A stretch of DNA of 64,000 nucleotides. Source: Anseranas semipalmata. Lineage: Eukaryota; Chordata; Aves; Anseriformes; Anseranatidae. The notes beneath the pieces are model-generated. The model had not been told where the DNA came from and made no database searches. It was given only the letters and a program-made list of their open reading frames with translations. Made by a program: the position numbers and the translations under genes. The DNA lies in assembly GCA_013399115.1 (NCBI GenBank), contig VXAA01004298.1:719460-783459 (forward strand), in the 5' to 3' direction. Each line of letters starts with the position of its first letter. Position 1 is the stretch's first letter. Positions 49,856 through 62,218 of this stretch are shown here, piece after piece.

Positions 49856-51766
49856 TTTAAATTTTATAAATACTATTTATAAAGCTCATCGTGAACATCT
49901 CCCAAACTACATGTGCATAAGTGACTAAGCGATACAGGGCACTACATAAGCTTTGTTTTCCTGCAATAGCAGTGACAAAGAGATGAAGCTTCCTTAGTGG
50001 TAAGCAATGAACCCCAAAGTGAAGCACCTCCAGAAGGCAGATGGGAGGACTGAAGATCTGTCTTCTAAATTACATTTGGGAAGTAACAAGACAGGGAAAC
50101 TCTCCTATAGGTTGCATTAAGTAACTATCGGTGTATTTTTGTGAAGGGTTTGCTCCCTTCTGAAGTCAGTATTGAAAGCTAAGATGTAAAGTACATTTTT
50201 AGAGATTTAATGACATTTTGGGTTGCTGAGACCTCTGATTCTTATCAGTTCCTTTAGAAATTAGATATCCTGGCCAATCTGATAAATGCGTGGACAACTC
50301 TTCCCATTTAGACATCTGGGATCAATCTTGTAGTAGTTAAGATCTTCCCTATGTTCTGCTAATGCAGGTTATGTTTCCTAATTACTCCTGCTGATCTGAA
50401 AAATTGGAACTTCATTCTTTTTATTAAAATTTCCCTAGTATGTGTGAGCAAAGGAAGTTAATGCTAATTAACCTGCCCTTGAAGTGCCCTGTTATCAAAG
50501 CATATACTTTTAATTCATTTTGAGATGCAGCCTCTGACTTCATACATTTATTGACTTACATTCTGTGAATAGGTTATGTTCAACAATGGGGATGCTCAGA
50601 CAGTATTAGCTGGCAGTAATCACTGAATGATGATGTTCTGAATTATATTTGTTTTCTCTTATCTGTTAGACAGTCTTGGTGGTTTGTAATTCTCTCTAGC
50701 ACTTTGTTTAATAAGCAGATGAGGAGAAAAAAAAAAGGAAAGAAATCAATCTCTCCCCTGAATGTAAATGCTTACTGAGGTGTAGGTCCCTGCCGCATTC
50801 CCATGACATGATTAGGCAGCATCTCCTATTGCAGCTGAACTGAGCAATAACTGTTATTAACCATACAGCAGCTCATCAGACAGCACAGCTGAGCTTGATT
50901 ATAAATGAAAATTTGACCTAGCTTGCCACATTTTAGCATTCTATATTCAAACAGTATGGTAGCAGATACTATGCAAATCACTGCCAGATTATTTTCATGA
51001 AAATACCTTTTAATTTTCATTTTGATTATGCAAGTTACATCTCAACCAAAGTGAGAAAACACTCAACTCTCACAGCCCATGGTGAACACACTACACTTAA
51101 TTTCCATGAGGCTGTGAGCGGGTTCTACTGAAGGGAAGGAGTTTGCTTTTGCCAGCAATGAAGTACTAGAAAGGAGAAGTGAAAGCAGGTAAGAAAGGAT
51201 AAAGGGGCCCATGGATTCTTACAACTTTCGTTTTTTTGTGACACTGATGATGTTAACTAAAAGTTAAATTTTTCACTAAAATGACAGCTTTTAACACCCT
51301 CTCTCATGACATGCATATAGTTATACAAATATTAAGGAACACTGTAACTGGAGTCCAAGACTTCACTCTTCACACTAAGGCATGAAGCACTCCATACAAC
51401 TTCTGCCTCCCAGTACCTACCCAGGAACTGTCTGGGCTACAGCTGAAACAAGAGCAAGCTTACAGTAGAGCTAATTTGTGTTTCACAGGGAACATGCATC
51501 CAGTTCTTACTGGGATGCTGTACCAGTTTAGCTTCACCCCTACCACACACATTGGTGTTCCTACCCCCACCCCAACACATGCTATAAACATTCAAATTCA
51601 GTTATTTGGCATGGAAATGTAATGTGTCATTTTCAAGATAGTAAAAATCTAACTGAAGTTACTATATAGATTTTCTGATATACATAATATTTGCAAAATA
51701 ATGCAGAAAACTCTTTAAGGAAGATTTAAATCATTCTTCATTCTGGCAGGGAGGGAGAAATGCTTT

Positions 51767-51783
51767 TTTTTTTAAAAAAAAAA
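51767..51783. repeat. T-run joined to A-run
   Basis: A run of about ten T followed immediately by about ten A: a self-complementary low-complexity tract. Confidence 0.7.
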
Positions 51784-53787
51784 GGTTTTTACATGTTTTC
51801 TGGATGAATGTTGCTACTTCAGACAGATGAGCAGTAGTGACAGTACAAGCAGGAGCTTTTTAAGCTTTGGCATTATACAGTGACACTCTGTGGAAATTAA
51901 ACTGTGTGGAAGACTGGAGCAAGGCTCTTTGTGCCACTGAATTTCTACCTTGAAGATGAAGCAAGGATCAGCTGGATAAGAGTGGGCAGAGAAGGCCTAT
52001 AACAGACGTAATGGTACGCTTTTGTAGGGCTTGCACAGACAGATTCAGGGTTATGCAGGAAAGTGGCTGGAAGTTTACTGTATGCATCCATTTGTTCCAT
52101 TTCCTTCCAATACTAACAAATCTAAGACTTACTAAGTCACAAACATCAGGTTGTGATTATTACTGAATCCACAAACTGGTTTGGGCTCATGATTGCAGTG
52201 GTAAGTTTTACTACCTTGACCTGTAACAACATAATATTCATTAGAAGTATTTCAAATAAAATATTCAATTTTCAGATATTTCATTTACTACACAGGAATT
52301 ATTTCCCATAATGCAGACTTACTGAAACAAAAGGGAACACATTTTTATACACTGAACTCAAAAGAACCAAACCTTTCTCTTTTCCTTTCACTCAGCAAGA
52401 ACCTTTTTCCTTTTTTTCTTCTTCTAGGCAAGCTGGTGCACTCAAAATGTTTCAAGAGACAAGGAAAAATGTTCACGCCATTCTGGAGTCCCCAAATCCA
52501 GGATGCTGGCTGTACTGGCCATAGATCACACTACCAGGTGCTGACAATGTTCTGCCAGCTTCTACAGTTGCCTCTAGTCCTGCTCTGTATCATCTGCCAT
52601 GTGTTGTCTTAGAGTGAATCCTCATTCTGATTTCCTGCCTAATTGCTCAATTCAGCATTCGTTTACTAGTGGAGTCTCTCCTTTGCCAGGCTACCATGTG
52701 GTTTTTCATCATTCTGCTTCACTGATAGAACTGGTTGAACAAACAACAATCCATAATTCAGTCACATTTCTATATCTAAAATGCCAAGTTTGGTCCACAG
52801 TCATACATAAAAATCGTACTAGTAATTGTTTGTCAATATTTCTATCACAGATCGTAGAAACACACCAACTCTGATCCTTCTATAAGTTCAAATAAGTTGT
52901 AATTTGGTACTAAAAATATACTGGTCATTATCTGCTACTCATTTGAAAATCTCCCATTCTGTTAACCCCACGAGAGTACAGACAGGCACAGAAACCTTTA
53001 GGGCCAACTGCACAAATGCAAACAGTACAGTTAAAGTCTGCTATCTGAAATTGTTTTTTGAATGAATGATAAATACAGCCAAATATCCGATCTTCTCCTG
53101 CACACTTCTTTGAGAAGGTCCTTAATTATTATTTTTTAATGCCCTCCAGTGTTTCCTGTCCACACCAAATATGCAACAATAGACATTAAAAGCTGAGTTT
53201 GAAGCTGCCGTGAAAACAAAATTCCCACTGATTTCAAGTGTAAATACATACTTTCATTGAGAAAGAGATGCTTAGCTCATCAAGTTCAAGCCCTTAATCA
53301 TGAAATTAGATAATACACAAACAGAACATAGCAAATATTGAAATGCAGCTCTCATGTGCAGAGTAATATTCTGTAGCTAGTATGTTAAGAACTAACAGCT
53401 TCAGGATGAATCTCAGAAAAAATCATCACTTATTTTCCTAATACCAAACCATGATGCCGCAGACAGAAGAATGCAAGTGCAAACTGATATATCTCAACCG
53501 TAAGTACAATCCATCTCAATAAATGTGCACATGTTCAACCCTTCTCTTTGTGAAGCAAAATTTAAAAAAAACCTTTTTCCTACATATAGTTTAGTAATTG
53601 GAAGAATTCTTATCCAGCCAGTTGGGTACCAGGTTGTTTCCTTGAACACCTTCATGCGTAAATTTCTATTTATTGTCCTTGAAAAACTAAATTCAATCAC
53701 AGAACATTGGCTTACCCTGTTGCTGTCAGAAAACCCAGACCATTCACTTTTCCACCGTTTCCTCTGTTTTCTTATTCAGTATTGCTG

Positions 53788-54992
53788 AGGGAGCTAGCTG
53801 GTATCATTTCATTGCAAGGCCATTCTCAATTACTTTTGAAAGGTCATGGTGACTTTGAGGCAGTTGGAAGAAAGCAGGTGTCACTCCTTCCTTCAAGAAG
53901 GGCAAGGAGGAAGATCCAGGAAACTACAGGCTCGTCATTCTGACCTCACTCCCAGGGAAGGTGATGGAGCAAATACTCCTGGAAGCCATTTCCAAACGCA
54001 GGAAGGACAAGAACACAGTTGTGAGTAGTCAGCATGAATTTTCAAAGCTGAAATCATGCTTGAAGAAAATGGTGACCTTGTATGATGAGAACAGTGGCTC
54101 GGTGGATGAGGGGGAGCAAATGTTGCTCATATGTCTCCTGTAACATCCTCATGGACAAACTCATGAAGTACAGACTACATAAGTGGAGAGTGAGATGGTC
54201 TGAGGACTGGCTGAAGAGCCAGGCTCAAAGGGTTGTGATCAGCAGCAGAAAGTCCAGCTGGAGGCAAGTCACTAGAGGAGTACACCATGGGTTGGTACTG
54301 GGGCCAATACAGTTTAACATCTTCATTAATGCTGTACATGATGGGACAAAGGACACCCTCGGCAAGCCTGCAGATGATACAGAATTGGAAGGAATGCCTG
54401 ATGCACCAGTTGGTTCAATCAAACCTTAATGGGATGGAGAAATGGGACAACAGGAACGCTGTGAAGTTCAAAGGGAAAGGTCAAGCCCTGTATCTGGGGA
54501 GGAGTAACTCCCAACAGCAGTACAGGCTGGGGTCTGAATGGCTGCAAAGCAGCTTTATAGAAACATGGGCATACTGGAAAGAGTCCACCAAAGGGACAAG
54601 CAGATGATTAAGGATTTGGAGCATTGATCATGTATGAAGAGAGGCTAAGAGAGATGGTATTTTTCAGTCTGGAGAAGAAAAGGCTCCAGGGGGATGCTAT
54701 AAATGTATATAAATACCTGATGTGGGGAGAAAAGACGATGGATTCTTCCCAGTGGTGCCCGACAACAGGTAAAGATGTAACTTCCATTTAGATTTTCATT
54801 TAAATATAGAAAAAAACTGTTTAATTGCAAGACTGATTGAACACTACATCAAGTTGCCCACAGAGGGCTGTAGAGTCTCCATTCTTAGAGATATTTAAAA
54901 CAAAGACAGCCCGGAGTATAGCTGACGCTGATTTGAACAGGGCAGATGGACTAGATCTCCGGAGGTCCCTTCCAACCTCAATGATTCTGTGA
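53788..54992 (+). mobile_element. CR1 LINE, 1.2 kb, internally deleted
   Basis: Begins at AGGGAGCTAGCTGGTATC and follows CR1 ORF2 through CTTCAAGAAGGGCAAGGAGG, GAAACTACAGGCTCGTC and GGGAAGGTGATGGAGCAAAT. It continues through AAGTCCAGCTGGAGGCAAGT, ACAGTTTAACATCTTCATTA and TGGGGAGGAG to the 3' end at GGTCCCTTCCAACCTCAATG then ATTCTGTGA. Compared with the family order, about 50 bases are missing near 54120-54140, removing reverse transcriptase motif A. A larger piece is missing near 54590. Several frame changes occur. It is the longest CR1 part here in terms of reverse transcriptase coverage, and it is inactive. Confidence 0.93.
54082..54429 (+). pseudogene. CR1 reverse transcriptase remnant
   Basis: A 115-codon open stretch holding the CR1 reverse transcriptase segment GLVLGPIQFNIFINAVHD (family: GSVLGPVLFNIFINDL), followed by KPADDTELEG (family: KFADDTKLGG). 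The catalytic ADD pair is intact. Motif A is deleted upstream and the frame is broken on both sides, so no functional polymerase can result. It uses the sense strand of the element. Confidence 0.85.
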
Positions 54993-56171
54993 AAAACAAG
55001 ACAATGGGACAGCCCATTCAGCTTTGTCCACGCAGAGAATGACTGGTACAGACAGAGCTGAGTACACCAAGAGGAAAGTGATGTACAAAACAACATTTGT
55101 TCTGGCAAACGTAGCAAGTCTGGCACAGTCACATTGCTGCCTGACTGTATGAACACCAGCCAAACCTTCCTCTGCTTCTGGTTGTGCTGTCAAAAGCAGA
55201 AAAGTTTCCAACTAACTGAAAATATATCAGTGAACTGAAATTCTTCCCTTCTAAATAAGGAAGACTGCTGTGCAGAGTAGGAGGTGCCAATTCAGTATTT
55301 TATCTTTATCAAAAGTTTCCATTAGATTTTAGTGAAATCCCTGAACAGGAAGATTCAAAACAATTGCATTTTTGTTGTCAGTCTTTCCTTTAGGCATCTT
55401 AAACCATAAAATTCCAGCCCCTGGCATGAATGGTCCAATGTGCCTTCATGGTCAAGTCACCGGTATTCAAGCTCTGATACTATATTTTATCTTTTACAGC
55501 TATTTAGTGAAAGGATCATTGTGAGTCTTCAACTTCTTTTAATTCTTTGAACACATGTTTATTTAAAATAAATACAACCATCCCTCCACAGAGGGCTGCC
55601 ACAAGCTACCTTCCATAGAATTGGATAGATGACTCTCATAATGCACTAACAATGCCATAATTTGCAGCCCCAAACAGGGGTTGCAGACAGGAAAATGCTC
55701 AAAACAAGATTTTAAAATCTATCAAATATTAAAACTTTCAAAAATCCTAAGCGTAAACACAGGACATAACACCAAACATTCAAATGACCCTGCAGTACTA
55801 CATAAAGAGAGAGAGGTTAACTGTATTTTGTCAACTTAGTCTGTATTTGAAGAAGTTGGGATTTTTCTTCTATCTTACAGATCAGCTAAAAGCTTGCCAG
55901 GAAAGTTAGGAGAAAGAGCAAAACAAGGAACACAGAAATTGAAGAAATTACTGAAATCTGTTTGAAGATTTTTTCCTTAGAATTTCTATGAAATTTACCA
56001 TTTATTATGTTTGTTTGTTTCTGAAATTCACAGCTTTTCAAATACTAGCATGTTTCTTCACATGATATTAAATTTGCAAAATCTCCAGGTTCAGATTTAC
56101 ACATTTTGCTACAAATTTTACGGAGTAGTAGATAGCCACAATTACAGTGAATTTACCAACTTTGAAAAAGG

Positions 56172-56211
56172 AATTTGTAAATAAAATAAGTAATTTGTAA
56201 GTAAAATAAGG
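56172..56211. repeat. 20-base tandem duplication
   Basis: AATTTGTAAATAAAATAAGT followed by AATTTGTAAGTAAAATAAGG: two head-to-tail copies with two differences. Confidence 0.9.
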
Positions 56212-56639
56212 AAGCAATTACCTCTTTTTGGTAAGATGAGTATGTGACGTGTCACTGTATGAATATTCTGGGAGATTTTTTTAAAACATCACATAATTTA
56301 GGACCATCCAACAATGATCTTTATACTCCTAAACCCAATGGCGATATTCAATACCCTTTATTTTGTGTTATATAGACCTTTTTGCTTATTTAGTTCACAT
56401 GTACAGAGCTAGAGAAATACATAAAACTAACGATACACAAAAATATTCTTAAACATGTTCCATCACCTGAAAGGAATTCACAACAGCAAAATAAGATGTA
56501 GATATGGTATAAAATTCTTACTTTGAACTATGGAAAAGGTTGAATTTCAGCTGCCTAATGCAGCTGGACTTAAGACAAAAAAAAGCAAAATACTCAACCG
56601 AGGATCTGAGAATCATAGAGAGCAGAAATTACTTCTTAC

Positions 56640-57509
56640 CTATGACAGTTAATTCTGGTATGCTGGGAGCAGACTGGCAGTAATGACAGATGCAAGGCAG
56701 GGCCAATCTTGTGCTGCATTTGTACCTCTCCCTCCTTGCCTGCTGCTGCATTTCTCTGAATCTCTCCAGAGACACCTCTCTCATCCTAAGCATTACTTCT
56801 TTCTCTACTTCAACACAGCAGTTTTCTATTCCCTGGAAACAAACAAACAAACAAAAACACTTAGCAACAAATATCAGTGTGATGAATCTATAAATATGTA
56901 CTCATCCTGCAGATGATCTGGATACTCTCCTTTCCCAGAAAAAATAGTTTGGGTGAAGTGTCAACCTTTAATGAAACAGACATTGTTTCAGAAGTCATCA
57001 TAGAAATCAGTTAAATTTACAGCTATCTTTATCTCAACCAGCATTTGAATGCATTGTTGGTGTGTCATTAAAATGGGCAGACCTATCTACATGTGGAGAT
57101 TAATTCCAACAGGTGAACATAAATTACAAAACTGATTACCTTATGACAATTGGCAGTATCTCGGGATGAATGTGATGATGTATTTGGAGACAACAAGTGG
57201 ACATAACCATATGTGATGGTTGACCACAGCGTGGGAACACATCCAATACACAAATTTAGAGAGGTTTTCAGAGCTTGATGGAGGTGTGCAGCATCACAAA
57301 CCAAAAGCTTGCTGGATGAGATGCAGCATGTTCTTGGACCAAATGTTTGTTCCAGAGAGGACTCTGAAGTAGCGTTTCAGTCACTGTTTTATGCCCTACT
57401 CATTCCTAGTTACTCACGAGTCTAGTGAAAAGAGGCATTGCTTGTCCATAGATGCTTGATTTCCATATACTGTCGGTGCTCCATTAATTGGTGGTATGGG
57501 CAAGCACAG
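56640..57509 (-). other. Three candidate minus-strand coding exons
   Basis: Three segments are read from high to low: 57509-57418 (92 bases), 57311-57140 (172 bases) and 56832-56640 (193 bases). Together they hold 457 bases with no stop when joined (phases 0 to 2, 2 to 0, 0 to 1). Sites: donor GACTC/GTGAGT after 57418, acceptor CTCATCCAG before 57311, donor AAG/GTAATC after 57140, a T-rich acceptor ending TTTCCAG before 56832, and donor TAG/GTAAGA after 56640. The predicted segments include PPINGAPTVYGNQASMDK and EKEVMLRMREVSLERFREMQ, the latter helical in character. I know no matching protein. These are the best of many such segments, but frames this long are expected by chance in 64 kb, so support is modest. 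Confidence 0.2.
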
Positions 57510-60500
57510 CTTAAACAGCAGAACCCGAGAGGTACAAGAATGATAGAGCATTTTGCAGAGCACACTGCACTCACGTCTGGGTAGGGAGTGCCCTTGGCAA
57601 TAAGCACAAATATGATTCACCCAAAAACATTTTGAAGCCCTGTACTATTTTTGCATGTGCATGTCAGGTTTACCATCAAAACTGGTGTACCTTCACCCAC
57701 TCGCTCAACACCTCCAAAACCCAGAGGACAAGGTGACCTAGTGCCAGGGCGCATGGAGCTCTGCAAAAATACCTAAATCTCCTGTGGAATCAATGGTAAG
57801 CTAGAGCTAACAAATGCACCTGGACTTCAGCTAAAATGGTAAACACGTTAAACGAATATGGGATAGTTCTTTATGCTTCCAGTTCCTGGAATGAGACACT
57901 GGCTGACTCTGCAGAAGTTCATTTAATTGTAACAGACTTCTAAGAGCACGTGGCAACACATGCAAAGGTAAGCTAATTGTTTTTACATCTGAGAGAACCA
58001 GAGAGCAGGGTGGCTGTTTTTCTACGGCAGCACATCCGACCTGCCACACCTAACTGTAGCATGGAAAGTGCAAAACCCAGATAATCTACTCATGGATAAT
58101 TGAATGTTGAGTACAGTTTGTAAGTGCACAGCATATCACCATGGTAAATATATGGACACCTGTGTCAACCCAGCTGAATCCTCACAAGGGAAATTTTTCC
58201 CATAAGATCACTTCTGCTCAGAATGCAACTTTACTGTCACTCCTGAATACTGTGAAACAATGCCACAAGCTTCTACACACATAATGTAGACCTGTGCAAA
58301 AGCTCTGCATTTTAAAACTACAAAAAAGTGCCCACGCAAATAAGAAGATGAAAAAAAATCTGCACACTTCATTATGTTATGTTAAGTTTTTCTTTGTTAT
58401 TCTGCCCACACTCCTACTGTTCCTGTTCTCTTTGGGCCATACAAATACAAAGTGTCAAGTGTAATAAGTTAATGTTTCATGCACAGTGCTGTGGAAGAGG
58501 CTTCTTTCACATCTACTGTTCATGAACTTCAGCAGGCACCGGTAGAGCAATGCTACTATTCAAGGGCTGTTGGCTTCCTAACTGTGATTTTAACAAGGGA
58601 AAACTTGCTATACTTCTGTCAAACCGTTATATTTAGAATTTGTGTTAGTAAGTGTAAACAGGCATATGCTAGAGGCTATTGGTTACATAAACATAAGAAA
58701 TGTTAAAAAAAAAAATCAGACATCCCCCCAAATCCAACTCCAAAAAATTGGATTTTGGTATTTTGACAGTTCTATTTAACTTACAGAAAATGTTTCAGTA
58801 GAGAATTCCAGCAAGGACTCTGTCTACCCAGTGAAGCACACATGAATCCTCCTTTTCTGAAGAACTTGACAAAAGTGGGATATGGAGCTCATTACTTACA
58901 TCAGGAGGCCTGTTACCTTATACCCCATTAAATTTGAAGATTGAATTACCACTTGAATGATGTCTAGGAAGATCACTAAAAGCCTTTCCAGTAGAATAAT
59001 AACTCTATAGAATTTTGTTAATTTTCCAGTGTTATTAGAAAAAAGATCTAGCAGGTTCAAACTCAAGACTAGAAAAGCAAATGACGGATGAAGAGGGGGC
59101 GGGGAGGAGTAGGTCTGCAGAATTCAAACGTAATCACAAGACTCGTTTGGCTCCTCTCAACATATGTGATATAGCTACAGAAGTTTCAGAAACTCCTCAG
59201 GTAACACAGGTGCCTTAAAAAAGCTATCAATCCTGGGCTTCAATTTCTGTGAACTGTTGGATAATACAATACAGTTTCATACTCCTACTCACGTTCATGA
59301 TTCTGCAGAGCTCTGCAAATAAGAGTCTACCCATCATCAGCAAGCCACACAATAAAATTGAGCTCAAATCTAACAGAGAACTTAAAACATTCTGTTGAGC
59401 TTGACCCTACTCAAAGCAAAAAGCGATCACGCTCTGCCATCCTCTGTAGCTACGCCATCCTATCAGTCTGGAGTCTGATATAGTTGGCAGAGCCCGTTAA
59501 ACACAAGGAATTCTGGTGTGACATGCTGATCTTCCACATTACTTATATTATGCAAGTAAAACAAAATTTAACAAATGTTTTCAAGTTAAATAAACCTGAG
59601 CCAGGAAATATAGATATGAAATTAAGAGATGTGAAATAATACAGTATCTCCAAAGGCTGATAAAGTTTAAATCCAACCCTTCAATTCAGGCTAACATTTA
59701 GAAAACATCTCAAAATGTTACATGTAGCATTAAAGCACAAATTATTTCCTGAAATAATGTGTCCTAACATGTCAGATCTGAGTTTATTTGCACTGTACTA
59801 AAGCTTAATTAAAGAACATTACTTGCACTGGTAATGTATGCTTCATATTACACATATGCTTAACTCCTATCGTATTAAACAACATTTAAATACATTCTCC
59901 AGATCACCACCGAAGACTAGCTTTCCATTTCTGCTAAATCCAAAGGCAAATTCTGACTTTATTTGAATTAGATTACAAACTCAATAGGAAATTGAAAACT
60001 ACATTTGTTTGTGTTTTTTTCAGGCCCAAATTTATTATTATTAATCTTTTTCTTTTTTTCTTATATGAAGTCATAAGTGAAGAAAATGCAAACAGGCTGT
60101 TTTGAATTATCTAGGCAAGTCATATCCTTCTGTCAACTTTCAAAATAAACCAAAATAAATAACCTGAAAAGGTTAGGATCATTTTCAACACCACTGCAAC
60201 AAAGATAGTGACTCTTGGACTGACTGCTATTGGTTATAGATGGCTCTTGTCCAAGGCAGTATGAAACCTGAGCAAGGGCACATCTTCTTTGGATATACTG
60301 GAGTAAATGTATTAGAGAATTACAAAAACAGATAAATAAATAAAAATTAAAATGATGTGTCAGTATTACCTTTGAATCTCTTCTATTTAAGAAACATAAA
60401 ATTTCAGAACACAATGATTTCAGACTGTAGGTAGACAAATGGTAGAAACAATATATCTTCTCACTGATTTTTCTATGCCATTGTGGCTACTGTATCAGTT

Positions 60501-62084
60501 GGCTTTCTGTTGGGGTGCTTACTTGACTACCTGAAGGCACAGTCAAAGCAGTCTTCCCCACTCTTACACCCTTTGACGTTGGAATGGGAGTAATGTTATG
60601 CCTGGAAATGACTGAAGCCTGTAGCTGCTAACAGGGCCAGTAAGAACATACAAACAGGTCGTACTCCATAACCTATGCAGTTTTATTATTTCAAGTTTAT
60701 CTTACTCCAGTTCCTATGCAACAAACCAGGAACCAAACGTTGCAAATCTTGCCTCTGCTCTGATCAAACAACTAATTTTCCCACCACTCTCCCCAACTCC
60801 CTTCATTTTCTGTATCCTAAGAAACTTTTACACGTACCTCGTGCTTATTCTCCTGGCTGAATGGTTTAGAAGCGAGTTACCTCCACATGTATCTCAGGTA
60901 TAGTTAACGAATGGCTGCCAACCTTACCACAGGCATAGAGAGAAGAGGAAAGGGCTCAAACATCAAAGAATGGTCTCCCCCAAGGGAGCCTGAGGAAATT
61001 AGCTGATGTCTTGACTCAAGGCAGAACAGGGACCAAACTTACCCAGAAAAAAGGGTTTGTTCAAATTCCAAGCATAAACCTCATGCTTGTCAGATACAGA
61101 TTATTTTTTCCTTGAACACAGTACTGTTTTTCCAAAGGCAAGTATGTATCATATTCTGATGCAGTATGTAACGAATAAAAGATAGCTTGGATGTCCTAAA
61201 TAAGAGGTAACAGGTAAGTTGGGGCTGACTCCATCAGAGCAATGATTTGAGACCCCAGAGAGCATTAGAATTGACCCTTGAATGCAGCTACCTGCAGAAA
61301 CTCCATGTCAATGTTTTGTTTCATTTCCAGAGGGCTAGTACTGCCTATATTCTAGAAATCGGTTTGCAGTGAAGTAAGCGGAAGAGGTTTAAAGTCAGAA
61401 AGAACAGCCTGATGGGGCTGGCAAACATTGACACCTAGCTTCTCTCCCTAGACGACATCAGTTTGTAGAATACACTCTGCTGCATGTTCATAAACTCTCA
61501 TTTTCTATCCAGCTTCCATGCCCCCTGAAAGGCACACTTTAAAGAAGGAAGCTTTACTAGGATTTTTATTGTCTACATCCCCATTATCACCAACTTTATT
61601 AGGTTTTTCTAGATAAACCATTTACTGCCACTGGCAAGAAGGTAACCCAGTTCACATTACTGCACTACTTTATAGTTCTCTGTTAGGTGAACACAACGTT
61701 TCAGAGAAAACTATTACAATTATTTAGGCAGAAAATTGATACTGTGGGTGGGGGCCATTTTATCATGATGGTAGTTATACACCTTAGAAAATTAAGTTTA
61801 TATATAAAACTTTATTTCAGACTAAAAACCTGTCCTTTTTTGTTATTGTAATTGTACATCTGTGTTCATCACAAACACAAAAAATCAGTAAGTGCTCCAA
61901 TTATAGCATTATTTCTATAAATCACAGTTTATCAGCCAAAAAGGGTTATTAATCTTTAAAGCCATTTCTAAGTCACTACTATTTTTAAAAACTGACCTAA
62001 CAAAAGTTACAATAAAAAGTTACGATACAGGTATAAACCAGCTGGAGAAAAATAAGCGATGGATCAACTATGAAACCAACTTAA

Positions 62085-62218
62085 AAAACAAATGAAAGGT
62101 TTTGAAAACAAATAAAGGTTTGAAAACAAAATAAAAAATATGAAAACAAATAAAGGTTTTTATTGCTTCAGTATTCTCTAAAAATTGCTTCAGCATTGCT
62201 TCAGTATTCTCTAAAAAT
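62085..62218. repeat. Two adjacent short tandem-repeat clusters
   Basis: At 62085-62160 about three to four imperfect copies of an ACAAATAAAGGTTTTGAAA-like unit. Directly after, at 62162-62218, two copies of ATTGCTTCAGTATTCTCTAA flank a partial copy (ATTGCTTCAGC). Recent slippage or replication-based duplication. Confidence 0.85.

Larger units (their letters stand above)
49376..53787. other. Unique DNA, possible conserved noncoding element
   Basis: No gene recognised. 50440-51060 is rich in developmental-factor core sites: TAATTA at 50465-50470, ATGCAAAT at 50971-50978 and several CAGCTG-type E-boxes. It lacks repeats, which suggests but does not show constraint. A 60-codon minus-strand frame at 49517-49696 and a 19-codon one at 53584-53640 are splice-bounded but unidentified. 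A plus-strand acceptor-like site with a long pyrimidine tract ends at 52427. Confidence 0.35.

Noticed and set aside
58789..58860. Minus-strand segment with a strong acceptor and GTAAGTTA donor
   Set aside because: Each frame either contains a stop or fails to match the phases of neighbouring candidates, so it was left out of the hypothetical series.
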